From an uncultured Saprospiraceae bacterium (lineage in GTDB: Bacteria; Bacteroidota; Bacteroidia; Chitinophagales; Saprospiraceae), in assembly GCA_938015435.1 (NCBI GenBank), contig CALLPN010000024.1, positions 19,770 to 83,769 on the forward strand: DNA of 64,000 nucleotides, given 5' to 3'. Each line of letters begins with the position of its first letter. Position 1 is the stretch's first letter. This document shows positions 36,346 through 45,032 of this stretch, piece after piece. A model generated the notes under the pieces. The model made no database searches and was not told the DNA's origin. It saw only the letters and a program-made list of their open reading frames with translations. The translations under genes were made by a program, and so were the position numbers.

Positions 36346-36795
36346 ATGAATATGAAATCAATACACAATATCATCGCAATACTATTTGTAGGAATCATCT
36401 TTATAGGCTGTGGAGACCAATCAGTAAAAAAGAACGGTCAGACCCCAGAACGTAAAGCGACAAGAGTGGCTTCGTCAGAAGTAGAGTCTCAAGAAGAAGG
36501 TCACGATAAGGAACAAATCGCAGTTGCGAAAAAATTAATTGCCTCTACTGACACGGATGCAGTAAAAGCCGTAGATGCAAAGAAGATGTTTAAAAACTAT
36601 TGTGCAATCTGTCATGGACGTAAAGGAAATATGAAAATAAATGGGTCTAAAGATTTATCAAAATCTAAGACTTCATTGGAGCAAAGAGTGGCACAAATCT
36701 ATTTTGGTAAAGGAACAATGACGCCCTTTAAAGGAACGATCAAAAATGAAGAGATTATAGCTGTAGCGAAGTACATAGATGAACTTAAGAAATAG
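36346..36795 (+). CDS. Cytochrome c lipoprotein
   Basis: About 149 residues from the ATG at 36346 (another at 36352); the frame opens at 36307. The signal peptide ends in a lipobox (FVGIIFIGCGDQS). After an acidic linker there is one class I cytochrome c domain: CAICHGRKGN (CxxCH haem motif near residue 87) and the axial-methionine region GKGTMTPFKGTIKNEEIIAVAKYI. It is a periplasmic electron carrier. The partner is unknown; the membrane protein upstream and the TetR gene downstream are not in the same operon. Confidence 0.9.
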   Translation: MNMKSIHNIIAILFVGIIFIGCGDQSVKKNGQTPERKATRVASSEVESQEEGHDKEQIAVAKKLIASTDTDAVKAVDAKKMFKNYCAICHGRKGNMKINGSKDLSKSKTSLEQRVAQIYFGKGTMTPFKGTIKNEEIIAVAKYIDELKK

Positions 36796-36828
36796 CATAT
36801 AATTAAAAGAGATTACTCTTAACCGATT

Positions 36829-37506
36829 CTAATCCTTGACTAATTTCATCACAAAGTATTCCATCATTGCCTCTAATTGACTAAGGTCACCCTTAGGTAC
36901 TTTGATGTCCGTTAACCTAGGCAAATGTTGGGCAAAGTAGACCTGATTGTTAGCCATCTCCAAGATGTTACTTGCCAAACTGTGTGGATAAGGAAAATTA
37001 GAATTAAGTGCCAGTATTGCTTGAGCGATTACCTCGTTCAGTTCCTTGTAACTAGAAAATATGCCATGTTTGTTTTCTTCATCAACATCATGAGTGTGAT
37101 AGGCTTTAGAACCTTCATTGATGATAATGTTATGCAACAAGTTCTCATTGATATATTCTGTAAGTGCGTTTTCAGAGGTCGCATTGATAATAGACTTTAA
37201 GATGATCTTTAATCTGTGCCCTGGATCTTCGATGTTGAGAGTATGAATACTGATAAGATACTCCACCCACTGCCAATACCAAGATGTCAGGAAAAGCAGT
37301 AATTGATGCTTATTTTCAAAGTATCGATACATCGAAGCTTCTGTAGACTCTATTTCGAGGGCTAATTTCTTGAATGTAAAGTTCTCTAATCCAATATCAT
37401 CTATAAGTATAATACTGTGTTTTAGTATTCTTTGACCCAATTCTGTGTCCTGAGGATCACGACTATAAAGACTGTCGTTAAGAGAAAATTTGATGCCTGT
37501 TATCAA
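36829..37506 (-). CDS. TetR family transcriptional regulator
   Basis: A 225-residue regulator. The N-terminal helix-turn-helix is clear: GQRILKHSIILIDDIGLENF followed by TFKKLALEIESTEASMYRYFENKHQLL. The C-terminal ligand-binding part is unrecognised. The gene is divergent from a small secreted-protein gene (37629). The short palindrome ATAGT-AAA-ACTAT at 37571-37583 lies between them and may be an operator, but that is a guess. Confidence 0.9.
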   Translation of the reverse strand: MITGIKFSLNDSLYSRDPQDTELGQRILKHSIILIDDIGLENFTFKKLALEIESTEASMYRYFENKHQLLLFLTSWYWQWVEYLISIHTLNIEDPGHRLKIILKSIINATSENALTEYINENLLHNIIINEGSKAYHTHDVDEENKHGIFSSYKELNEVIAQAILALNSNFPYPHSLASNILEMANNQVYFAQHLPRLTDIKVPKGDLSQLEAMMEYFVMKLVKD

Positions 37507-37600
37507 TCTAAAGTTATTTTATGTTGCGAAAGTGATACAATTTAGTAATATTTTTAAACTTTTATCTGTGATAGTAAAACTATTATATCTAAAAGTTATT

Positions 37601-37608
37601 TATATTTG
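37601..37608 (+). promoter_or_regulatory. Promoter-like -7 box TATATTTG
   Basis: Exact match to the Bacteroidota -7 consensus TAnnTTTG, about 20 bases before the ATG at 37629. No convincing -33 TTG was seen. Confidence 0.35.
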
Positions 37609-37628
37609 CATTGGAAACATTAAATACT

Positions 37629-37931
37629 ATGCGATTATTATTTTTCTTCACGTTCTTGACAGCAATCCTCTTTAGTGAGGTGGTCACTCCTATAGTTACT
37701 TGGGAAGTAGGAATATCATCCGAATATGAGATGCCTAGTGATGAATCTAATGAAAGCGAAAATAGTGAAGAGAGTAATGAAGATAACGTAGAAGAGGATA
37801 AACTCTTTGAAGATATTGAAATACTTTCCATCGCCACATCATCGAAAGTTACGGAGCTACCATGTTCCTATAATACTCTGTTATCTCAGTCACGTAGAGA
37901 AATTCATTCTCCACCACCGGATATCGTTTAG
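37629..37931 (+). CDS. Small acidic secreted or membrane-anchored protein
   Basis: About 100 residues from the ATG at 37629; the frame opens at 37611. The N-terminus is a signal peptide or single helix (MRLLFFFTFLTAILFSEVV). The middle is very acidic and serine-rich (SDESNESENSEESNEDNVEE), and the rest has no recognised motif. It is divergent from the TetR gene. Function unknown; it may be controlled by TetR. Confidence 0.55.
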   Translation: MRLLFFFTFLTAILFSEVVTPIVTWEVGISSEYEMPSDESNESENSEESNEDNVEEDKLFEDIEILSIATSSKVTELPCSYNTLLSQSRREIHSPPPDIV

Positions 37932-38172
37932 TTCATTCAAGATCTGAGTTGAGTTTCATTTTCTATTTGAATCACGTCTTATTTGGTGTGTAGCGTAGAG
38001 GGTCTAGTTTCACTATACTGATGCATTTAGTTCTATGATAGTTATGGCTGATGAGTACTTCTAAGGAATTATTCATTGATCCTTTAGAGCCAATTTCAAT
38101 AATTTATTCAAGTCAAGTCAACCTATCATTCTTGAGGGTTTGGTTTCATATATTATAATTAACAACAACATC

Positions 38173-38808
38173 ATGTATAAGTACATACTCATACTCGCTT
38201 TTTTTATGCCGTTTACCACGTTCGCGCAAGATAGTAATCTTGGGAATTGGTTAATCTATATAGGTAATAAGAAAATGGATAGTCAATGGAATATTCATCA
38301 TGAAATCCAGTATCGTAATTATGATGCTATTGGTGATCTCGAGCAGCTTCTTCTACGTACTGGGATAGGCAAAAATCTAACAGACGGTAATAATAATTTA
38401 CTCTTTGGATATGGTTTTATCAGAAGTGAAAACTATGCGGCAGCAGAAGAAAAGGTAGTAGTCAATGAACATAGAATATTCCAACAATTTATTACTAAGC
38501 AAGTAATTGGAAAAGTTGGTGTTCAGCATAGATATAGATTTGAACAGCGCTTTGTTGAGGATGATTTTAAAATGAGATTCCGGTACTTTTTAGGCCTCTC
38601 TTATCCATTAACTGAATCAGTTTATTTATCGTCATACAATGAAATATTTATCAATACCAGACAAAATGCTTTTGATAGGCATAGATTATATGGTGGTCTG
38701 GGTTACAAATTATCTGATAAAATAAAAGTAGAACTAGGTTATATGAATCAGTTTTTATCAGCGAGCAACAGAGATCAAATTAATTTAATTGGCTTTGTTA
38801 ATTTTTAG
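38173..38808 (+). CDS. DUF2490 outer-membrane-type beta-barrel protein
   Basis: About 211 residues with a signal peptide (MYKYILILAFFMPFTTFAQ). The mature protein matches DUF2490 (GNWLIYIGNKKMDSQWNIHH, EIQYRNYDAIGDLEQLLLRTG, VGVQHRYRFEQRF, then LSSYNEIFINTR and GLGYKLSDKIKVELGYM), a family of small outer-membrane beta barrels. Alternating hydrophobic strands support a barrel of about eight to ten strands. The start at 38173 is preferred over 38140. A SulP transporter and a carbonic anhydrase gene follow on the same strand (38 and 42 bases), suggesting one operon and a possible role in outer-membrane passage of the same solute. Confidence 0.85.
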   Translation: MYKYILILAFFMPFTTFAQDSNLGNWLIYIGNKKMDSQWNIHHEIQYRNYDAIGDLEQLLLRTGIGKNLTDGNNNLLFGYGFIRSENYAAAEEKVVVNEHRIFQQFITKQVIGKVGVQHRYRFEQRFVEDDFKMRFRYFLGLSYPLTESVYLSSYNEIFINTRQNAFDRHRLYGGLGYKLSDKIKVELGYMNQFLSASNRDQINLIGFVNF

Positions 38809-38846
38809 AATACTTTGAATACAATTAGAAATAAAAAAAATAAGAT

Positions 38847-40475
38847 ATGAGTACAAATAATAATTCTATTTTGGCAAATATAAAAAATGATGTTCCGTCG
38901 AGTATTGTTGTTTTCTTTGTGGCCCTACCACTTTGTTTGGGTATAGCTCTAGCAAGTGGAGCTCCTTTGTTTTCAGGATTGATAGCAGGTATTATTGGAG
39001 GAATAGTAGTAGGTGGTTTGAGTGGTTCTCAGATCGGTGTTAGTGGGCCAGCAGCGGGTCTTGCAGCTATAGTTTTGACTGCGATTGGAAGCCTTGGAGG
39101 CTTTGAAAATTTTCTTTTAGCAGTTGTTTTAGGCGGTGTAATTCAGATTGTTTTCGGTATACTCAAAGCGGGTGTGATAGGGTATTACTTTCCATCTTCT
39201 GTTATTAAAGGGATGCTTACTGGTATAGGTATAATCATTATACTTAAGCAAATACCCCATTTCTTTGGTTACGATGCGGATCCAGAGGGTGATTTTGCTT
39301 TTAATCAAGTAGATGGTCATAATACATTTTCTGAGTTAGGCTATATGTTTGATAACATTAATATGGGTTCGACTTTAATAGCTCTAGTAGGATTAGCGAT
39401 ATTATTACTTTGGGATAAGGTATTATCTAAAAAAGGAAAAATATTCAAGATTATTCAAGGGCCTTTAGTAGCTGTTGTATTAGGAATAGTATATTTCTTG
39501 ACAATGGGCTCTTCAGAGACTTTAGGTATATCTGCTGATCATCTTGTTCAAGTGCCAGTACCTACAGATTTTAATTCTTTCTTAGGTCAATTTAGTTTCC
39601 CTAATTTCAGTGCAATAACAAATCCAGCGATTTGGGTTACTGCGTTCACTATAGCGCTTGTAGCAAGTTTGGAGACCTTATTATGTGTAGAAGCGACGGA
39701 TAAGTTAGATCCGGACAAAAGAGTAACACCGACTAATAGAGAGTTGCTGGCGCAAGGTACAGGTAACATTTTATCAGGATTGATTGGAGGATTACCTATT
39801 ACACAAGTGATCGTTCGTAGTTCGGCTAATATTCAGTCAGGAGGAAAGAGTAAAGCATCGGCAATCATTCATGGATTATTACTTCTGATCTCTGTGATCT
39901 TAATTCCAGGTATCCTTAATATGATCCCTTTATCTGTTCTAGCGGCCATACTACTTATTGTTGGTTTCAAATTAGCTAAACCGGGATTGTTCGCTACTAT
40001 GTATAAGTTGGGTTGGAAGCAATTTTTGCCTTTTATAGTAACTGTATTAGGAATTATATTTACAGATCTATTGATCGGAATTGGACTTGGTTTGTTAGTA
40101 GGTATTGTGGTGATATTACTCAAGAGTTATCAAAATTCACATTTCCTTCATATCCAAGATCAAAGTAATGGTAAAATAAGATTCAAAATGACACTAGCGG
40201 AGGAAGTAACTTTTTTCAATAAAGGTGCAATACTCAAAGAATTAGATGCACTTCCAGAAAATAGCTATCTTGAACTCGACGTTAGAAAAACTAGGTATCT
40301 GGATTTCGATATCATAGAAATATTAGAAAATTTTTCTGAGAAAGCGCGCAACAAAAACATCGATATTCAACTTATATCCGAACGAGGAATAGTAGAAAAC
40401 CCAGATAGTTACATTAATTTTTTCAATCTTAGACCTAAGATTAGCGACGTTGAATTGGCCATGCAAGAAAAATAA
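38847..40475 (+). CDS. SulP family anion transporter, probably bicarbonate
   Basis: A 542-residue inner-membrane transporter with 12-14 helices and a C-terminal STAS domain (EEVTFFNKGAILKELDALPE, YLELDVRKTRYLDFDIIEILE). The SulP signature is present near the N-terminus (SIVVFFVALPLCLGIALASG, SGLIAGIIGGIVVGG, SQIGVSGPAAGLAAIVL) and the NRELLAQGTGNILSGLIGG motif in the core. A beta-carbonic anhydrase gene follows after 42 bases. This pairing is known from bicarbonate-transporting SulP proteins, so bicarbonate is the most likely substrate, though sulfate cannot be excluded. Confidence 0.93.
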   Translation: MSTNNNSILANIKNDVPSSIVVFFVALPLCLGIALASGAPLFSGLIAGIIGGIVVGGLSGSQIGVSGPAAGLAAIVLTAIGSLGGFENFLLAVVLGGVIQIVFGILKAGVIGYYFPSSVIKGMLTGIGIIIILKQIPHFFGYDADPEGDFAFNQVDGHNTFSELGYMFDNINMGSTLIALVGLAILLLWDKVLSKKGKIFKIIQGPLVAVVLGIVYFLTMGSSETLGISADHLVQVPVPTDFNSFLGQFSFPNFSAITNPAIWVTAFTIALVASLETLLCVEATDKLDPDKRVTPTNRELLAQGTGNILSGLIGGLPITQVIVRSSANIQSGGKSKASAIIHGLLLLISVILIPGILNMIPLSVLAAILLIVGFKLAKPGLFATMYKLGWKQFLPFIVTVLGIIFTDLLIGIGLGLLVGIVVILLKSYQNSHFLHIQDQSNGKIRFKMTLAEEVTFFNKGAILKELDALPENSYLELDVRKTRYLDFDIIEILENFSEKARNKNIDIQLISERGIVENPDSYINFFNLRPKISDVELAMQEK

Positions 40476-40517
40476 ACTACTTAGATTAAATTATTAAAGA
40501 ACAAAAGAATACTAAAG

Positions 40518-41141
40518 ATGAAAGCACATACTAAAGAAACCCAAGCTTCTATGACTTTAAAGTCATCTGTAGAAGGGCTTATGGAAGGCAACCAAAGATT
40601 TTTAAATAAGCAACCGATCCAAAGAGATCTACTAGAACAAGTAACTGATACCGCTACTGGTCAATATCCTTTTGCTGCAGTTTTAAGTTGTATAGATAGT
40701 CGTATTCCTACTGAGGTCATTTTTGATCAAGGAATTGGGGATATATTCAATGCCCGTATTGCTGGTAATTTCATAAACGAAGACATACTAGGAAGTTTAG
40801 AGTTTGCATGTAAATTGGCAGGCTCTAAGGTGATAATGGTAATGGGGCATACATCATGTGGTGCAGTCAAAGGAGCGTGTGATCATGCTAAGCTGGGTAA
40901 TCTTACTCAGATGTTAGATAAGATTATGCCTGCAGTAAACGCAATATCGACTCCAGAAGGAGAGGAAAGGAATTCTTCAAACAAAACATTTGTAAACGCT
41001 GTATCCGCAAAGAACGTTGAGATTGCAGTGGCTCAAATCAAAGAGAAAAGTGAAGTGCTTAAGGAGATGTTTGACAATGGTGAAATAGATATTGTCGGTT
41101 CTATGTATGATGTAAGTACGGGTAAAGTTTCACTTCTCTAA
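40518..41141 (+). CDS. Beta-class carbonic anhydrase
   Basis: A 207-residue enzyme that interconverts CO2 and bicarbonate. Zinc ligands are visible: Cys58 and Asp60 in AVLSCIDSRIPTE, His111 and Cys114 in MGHTSCGAVKGA. The GDIFNARIAGNFINEDILGSLEFA segment is typical of this class. It has no signal peptide and acts in the cytoplasm. Position directly after a SulP transporter suggests inorganic-carbon accumulation or pH homeostasis. A terminator hairpin lies at 41215-41249. Confidence 0.96.
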   Translation: MKAHTKETQASMTLKSSVEGLMEGNQRFLNKQPIQRDLLEQVTDTATGQYPFAAVLSCIDSRIPTEVIFDQGIGDIFNARIAGNFINEDILGSLEFACKLAGSKVIMVMGHTSCGAVKGACDHAKLGNLTQMLDKIMPAVNAISTPEGEERNSSNKTFVNAVSAKNVEIAVAQIKEKSEVLKEMFDNGEIDIVGSMYDVSTGKVSLL

Positions 41142-41509
41142 GTGATGAAAACAGTGAAATAAGTAGTTAATTTTTATAAAATTCGAAGCTGTGATGAGTT
41201 TTGAAAAAGAATTGAGCCAAGTTCCTTCAGTGGGACTTGGCTTCTTTTTGTAAAGCTAATTTAAAATCGAGTAGATAGAGCAGTTTTAAAGATGGATAGA
41301 TTTACATTATATAGATTTAATTACTTGACGTCTTATAAGAATTGTGGGTCGTAGATTTTAGACCTATTGAAAGTAAAGAATATACAGTGAATCTTTATAT
41401 CACTCATTTGCTACACTAAACAATACTATATATGACATAGTCAAGCGTAGGTAGCGAGCAATTAAATTTATAGGAGTATTTCATGAAGGATTAGGTAATG
41501 TAATCTGTA
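41142..41509. other. Intergenic region between convergent operons
   Basis: About 370 bases holding the terminator of the SulP/carbonic anhydrase operon (41215-41249). Nothing else was recognised. Confidence 0.5.
41215..41249 (+). terminator. Terminator of the SulP/carbonic anhydrase operon
   Basis: AGCCAAGTTCC and GGGACTTGGCT form an 11-base stem with one G-T wobble, followed by TTCTTTTTG. It lies about 75 bases after the carbonic anhydrase stop. Confidence 0.85.
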
Positions 41510-41980
41510 TTATTTTCTTCGGCCTTTTTTGCTTCTTCTTGGTCCTTTTCTATTCAGTAAGCCTTTTATAAAATCATTCATAGCAGGAAGTTGCTCGGCA
41601 GTACATATTTTCCTCACTTCATCAAAGTGAGTATCATTCGCTTCATATATCTTCTGTGTAATAGACATGACATCGGAGTAAAGGCTGTCTTTATTTGTAT
41701 TTTCAGATTCTTCATTATAGTAAGCTAGTGAAGCTTCTTTTAGTGTAGATGATAGATCTTTAGTAAGCTCCATATGTTTGGACTTACTGATTTCAAACAT
41801 TTTTACTTGAGAATCATCAAAATCAAATCTTTCTTTAATATGGTTGCCATGTCTTTCTGGATTGTGTTTGTTGGGTCCAGGACCATTGTGCTTCTTTCCT
41901 ATGAGTAAGAAGCTGAGTACTATTATATTTAGTAAAACGAGTAGTCCTACTAGAATACTGAGCATTTTAATTTTATTCAT
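41510..41980 (-). CDS. Spy/CpxP-like periplasmic protein (membrane-anchored)
   Basis: About 156 residues from the ATG at 41980 (frame opens at 42031). One N-terminal hydrophobic helix (MLSILVGLLVLLNIIVLSFL) anchors it; a long helical periplasmic part follows (FDDSQVKMFEISKSKHMEL, HFDEVRKICTAEQLPAMNDF), matching the heavy-metal-sensor or Spy/CpxP type (E-x-QL segment). The C-terminus is basic (RKGPRRSKKGRRK). Its start overlaps the stop of the upstream TM protein by 8 bases and it probably works with that protein and the sigma factor in envelope or metal stress signalling. Confidence 0.75.
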   Translation of the reverse strand: MNKIKMLSILVGLLVLLNIIVLSFLLIGKKHNGPGPNKHNPERHGNHIKERFDFDDSQVKMFEISKSKHMELTKDLSSTLKEASLAYYNEESENTNKDSLYSDVMSITQKIYEANDTHFDEVRKICTAEQLPAMNDFIKGLLNRKGPRRSKKGRRK

Positions 41981-42269
41981 TGTATAGTGATTTTGTAGGA
42001 ATGAGATCATAAGAAGATGAATGCATTTCACCAGATGATTGTGTATTAGAAGAAACAGTAGACTTTTTCATAATCATTACATTGACAATGAGTAATAATA
42101 AAAACGTTGCCGCTATACCCAATATAGCACGAAGCGATATTTTATCAACAACAGTAATGTAACGCAAAGCGAGTTGTTCCATTCTCAGTAGAAATTCTTC
42201 TGATGGCTCTGCTTTTCGACTATTGTCGAGACTGTTGATATATAGCTCTGGTTTATTATGATTTTCCAT
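41973..42269 (-). CDS. Small membrane protein, probable anti-sigma factor
   Basis: A 98-residue protein with a ~40-residue cytoplasmic N-terminus, a single membrane helix (about residues 46-66, AILGIAATFLLLLIVNVMIM) and a serine-rich periplasmic tail. It overlaps the sigma factor gene by 14 bases and the Spy-like gene by 8 bases, so the three are translationally linked. The topology and position match short single-pass anti-sigma factors in Bacteroidota. No standard zinc-finger anti-sigma (ZAS) motif is visible. Assignment is by context. Confidence 0.6.
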   Translation of the reverse strand: MENHNKPELYINSLDNSRKAEPSEEFLLRMEQLALRYITVVDKISLRAILGIAATFLLLLIVNVMIMKKSTVSSNTQSSGEMHSSSYDLIPTKSLYNE

Positions 42270-42795
42270 GTCTATTCGTTTTTTTTAAAACTATTATTCC
42301 TTCTGTTTCTAGATGCTTTCTAAGATTTGCTTTAGCCCTAGTAAGTAAGCTTTCTACGGCTTTTAGGGAAACAGCCATTATTTCTGCAATTTCTTTTTGT
42401 GGCATCTTATCCAACTTGGCCAAAACAAGAGCAGATTTTTGATTGTCTGGAAGCTGATTGATGGCATTAAATAAAATAGACATTTGCTCTTTGCTTTCTA
42501 GTTCGATACCAGGATGAATAAAGTTTGCAGGCTCATAATATTGCGCACGATCGGAATTACTATTTTTATTAATAGAAATAATTTTGCCGGACCTTTTTTT
42601 CCTAGACTTATACTTCAAGAAATCTTTCGATTTATTGAGAGCAATACTGTATACCCAGGTTTTTAGAGTGGCTTCATTCTTAAATCTATTGAGCCCGGAT
42701 AATGCAGATATTAGAGTGTCTTGTACGATTTCTTCTGCGTCCTCTTTGTTTTGAACGTAACTAAAAGTTGCATTGTAGATCCATGAAGCCGCCAA
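42256..42795 (-). CDS. ECF (sigma-70 family) RNA polymerase sigma factor
   Basis: Region 2 is visible (NKEDAEEIVQDTLISALSGL, LKTWVYSIALNKSKDFLKY) and region 4 is clear (LPDNQKSALVLAKLDKMPQK, EIAEIMAVSLKAVESLLTRAKANL). The first usable start is TTG at 42795, giving 179 residues, but this lacks the normal start of region 2. The same frame is open to 42870 and its upstream codons (KLIENDPAEVKLFARLA) look like genuine sigma-factor sequence, yet contain no ATG, GTG or other TTG. A non-standard start (ATC/ATA near 42859-42864) or a 5' mutation is possible. It heads a three-gene cassette with an anti-sigma-like gene and a Spy-like gene. Confidence 0.88.
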   Translation of the reverse strand: MAASWIYNATFSYVQNKEDAEEIVQDTLISALSGLNRFKNEATLKTWVYSIALNKSKDFLKYKSRKKRSGKIISINKNSNSDRAQYYEPANFIHPGIELESKEQMSILFNAINQLPDNQKSALVLAKLDKMPQKEIAEIMAVSLKAVESLLTRAKANLRKHLETEGIIVLKKTNRHGKS

Positions 42796-43008
42796 TCTAG
42801 CAAAAAGTTTAACTTCTGCAGGATCATTTTCAATAAGCTTTGATATATCTAATGGTACTATGATGCTGTTTCACATTGATGTATATAATGTTAGTAGGCA
42901 TAAGAATAGATATCCTTTGCACTAACAAGAAAATATTTCAAATTCTTAAATTCTAATAGATGCTAAGAAATGATTTTTAGTAATTATTCAACGGACCAAA
43001 TGAGATTC

Positions 43009-43455
43009 CTATTTAGAAGGAGTATGCTCTTTTACATAACGGAGGTCACCTTTTCGGCCCATATAAGTCAATACCAATTCTTTTTTGGAGATGCGTTTTA
43101 TGAAATAGCACATATCGATATCAAGCATTGAAATAAATCTTGACCTTACTCTAACAATTTTTTCGTTTTTCACGGTAGCATTATTACATTGATCTGCAAT
43201 CTGAAAATATCTCATTTTGCCAAGAGTATTCCCATCCCTTTTTTCTACTCTAGTATTATCTTTGAATGTAATAGAAACGTTTTTTTCATCTCGACTATTC
43301 CAGGTGCCTTGCAACAATTTCATTGTATTAATAACTAAAGGATCCTGTGATGTTGACCTACTTGCTTGTGTGGTTTCAGAATTCAAAGGATCGTTATCGG
43401 ATTTACAGGAGATGGCAATGAATGTCACTAATGTTAGAATTATTAAGTTTTTCAT
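43009..43455 (-). CDS. Small lipocalin-like lipoprotein
   Basis: A 148-residue lipoprotein (MKNLIILTLVTFIAISCKSD, lipobox AISC). The mature part has the pattern KLLQGTWNSRDEKNVSITFK, as at the start of lipocalin-like domains in Bacteroidota, then short beta-strand-like segments (MRYFQIADQCNN, KELVLTYMGR). No ligand is known. It is the last gene of a minus-strand group with elaA and the endonuclease/phosphatase gene; about 26 bases separate it from elaA. Confidence 0.65.
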   Translation of the reverse strand: MKNLIILTLVTFIAISCKSDNDPLNSETTQASRSTSQDPLVINTMKLLQGTWNSRDEKNVSITFKDNTRVEKRDGNTLGKMRYFQIADQCNNATVKNEKIVRVRSRFISMLDIDMCYFIKRISKKELVLTYMGRKGDLRYVKEHTPSK

Positions 43456-43481
43456 GTTTTTCTTTTTGATGATATTGATAT

Positions 43482-43934
43482 CTAATTGAGAATCATAGCA
43501 GCATGTGGGATGCCATCTTCATCATATCTTGCATCATCTAACTCTTCAAATCCCAATGACCTATAGAAAGGAAGTGCATAGACCTGAGCTGATATTTTAG
43601 TAGTCCCATTAGGATAAAGTTGCTTTATTCCGTCGATACTTACCTGCATCAGTTTTTTACCTTCTCCTTTACCTCTATAATCTTTGGATGTAATGACCCT
43701 TCCAATAGAATTGTATTTAGGGTAGGAGATTTCTTTAGGCACCAGTCGCGCATAAGATTGTATTCTCCCCTCAGAATCAGTACCCATTACATGATGGCTT
43801 TCTTGATCTTTACCATCAGCGTCTAAGTATGGGCAGTCTTGTTCCACTACAAATACTTCTTGCCTAAGTATCATGATACGGTAAAGTTGATCTAATGTAA
43901 GGTCATTAAAAGATTTAATGCTGTATTGTAACAT
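43482..43934 (-). CDS. elaA: ElaA-family GNAT acetyltransferase
   Basis: A 150-residue acetyl-CoA-dependent transferase. The N-terminus matches the ElaA group (DLTLDQLYRIMILRQEVFVVEQDCPYLDADGKDQESHHVMG) and the acetyl-CoA-binding loop is RVITSKDYRGKGEGKKLM (Q/RxxGxG/A-type). The C-terminus (LPFYRSLGFEELDDARYDEDGIPH) is typical. Substrate is unknown. It lies between a lipoprotein gene and an endonuclease/phosphatase-fold gene on the same strand. Confidence 0.92.
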   Translation of the reverse strand: MLQYSIKSFNDLTLDQLYRIMILRQEVFVVEQDCPYLDADGKDQESHHVMGTDSEGRIQSYARLVPKEISYPKYNSIGRVITSKDYRGKGEGKKLMQVSIDGIKQLYPNGTTKISAQVYALPFYRSLGFEELDDARYDEDGIPHAAMILN

Positions 43935-43981
43935 GCCGAAAGATAGTAAACTGGATTAGTATTGCATCACTAATACAAACG

Positions 43982-44956
43982 TCATTCCTTGAAACTTAAA
44001 CTCGATAGAGCAGTCGGTTGGCTTTCATTAGTGTTGTCTTCTGATTTAATTTGATATACACCAAGAATACCTATATGATTTTCTTGTAGATCATTGATGT
44101 TTTCAAATTTGGTACATTCCATATCAGTTGTAAAAAATATATGATCATAAGGAGGCTTAAGTCCATCCTCAGATACATCTCTACGACTATGAATCACTTG
44201 AGCCTTAGCTCGAAATCTAGAGATGGCATTGGCCCAGTAAACCATATTATAGTCACCCAAAGCAATCACTGGAGATTTCAAATCTCTAATGCGATAGCTT
44301 ATCATATCAAGGTGTTCTCTAGTTTGAATGGTAGAGGTCTTCGTAATCTCAGGTTCAAGATAAGATCCAAATACAGATATGCTTTTGCCATCTATAAGCA
44401 GTTCGGCTTGTAAGTTGGGTTTATTATTATGCATGAATGTATCCATAGATGTAAAACTCTTCTTGCTATACATAGCCATACCATAAGGATCAATTCTTAC
44501 TATTGACATATTGTAAGGATAGTTGGCCTTCAGATGATCTTGAAGTATATAGTTCCAATCCGGAGTTAATTCTTGAAATGAAAGTAAGTCTACATCTAAT
44601 TCATCTAGTGTATTGGTTAGATGATCTAAATCCTGAATGTTACTCACGTTGAAATGTGCAACTGATAATCTTGCCTCCGTATTTGCAGAGGGCATTATCA
44701 TTGTATCGTTCGATTCATTCTTGAGGAATATGCACATCACCATACAAGCAGCCAAGCTCGTAGTCATTAATTTAGAATAATTTAAGGCAAGGGCTCCAAA
44801 ACCTAGTAGAAGCATTCCTACCATTATATGTACATTGTAATCCAGAATCTGTACACCTAAAATGTTTTCTGGGAAAAATACCGCTAGCACAGCTATGAGT
44901 ACCACAGCTGCGGAGATGATGTATTGACCTGCTAGATGTTGTCCTTTACGCTTCAT
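43982..44956 (-). CDS. Membrane-anchored endonuclease/exonuclease/phosphatase family protein
   Basis: A 324-residue protein. The N-terminal ~90 residues contain three hydrophobic helices (AGQYIISAAVVLIAVLAVFF and two more). The catalytic domain begins ARLSVAHFNVSNIQDLDHLT and has the motifs LLSFQELTPDW (metal-binding Glu), VIALGDYNMVYWA (GD-x-N), PYDHIFFTTD (DH) and a C-terminal NHIGILGVY, where the usual SDH is replaced by ENH. Relatives hydrolyse phosphodiesters or phosphomonoesters; here the substrate is probably extracytoplasmic. A short gap links it to elaA. Confidence 0.85.
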   Translation of the reverse strand: MKRKGQHLAGQYIISAAVVLIAVLAVFFPENILGVQILDYNVHIMVGMLLLGFGALALNYSKLMTTSLAACMVMCIFLKNESNDTMIMPSANTEARLSVAHFNVSNIQDLDHLTNTLDELDVDLLSFQELTPDWNYILQDHLKANYPYNMSIVRIDPYGMAMYSKKSFTSMDTFMHNNKPNLQAELLIDGKSISVFGSYLEPEITKTSTIQTREHLDMISYRIRDLKSPVIALGDYNMVYWANAISRFRAKAQVIHSRRDVSEDGLKPPYDHIFFTTDMECTKFENINDLQENHIGILGVYQIKSEDNTNESQPTALSSLSFKE

Positions 44957-45032
44957 TCCTAAAATAGTTTTCTACCAAGAGTTAGTGCTGTGCGGAGGAT
45001 CTTTAACTCTATAGTTGTAAAAATAACGTAAT

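Noticed and set aside
36829..37931. Antibiotic efflux regulation by the TetR gene
   Set aside because: No efflux pump lies next to it; the divergent gene encodes only a small acidic secreted protein.
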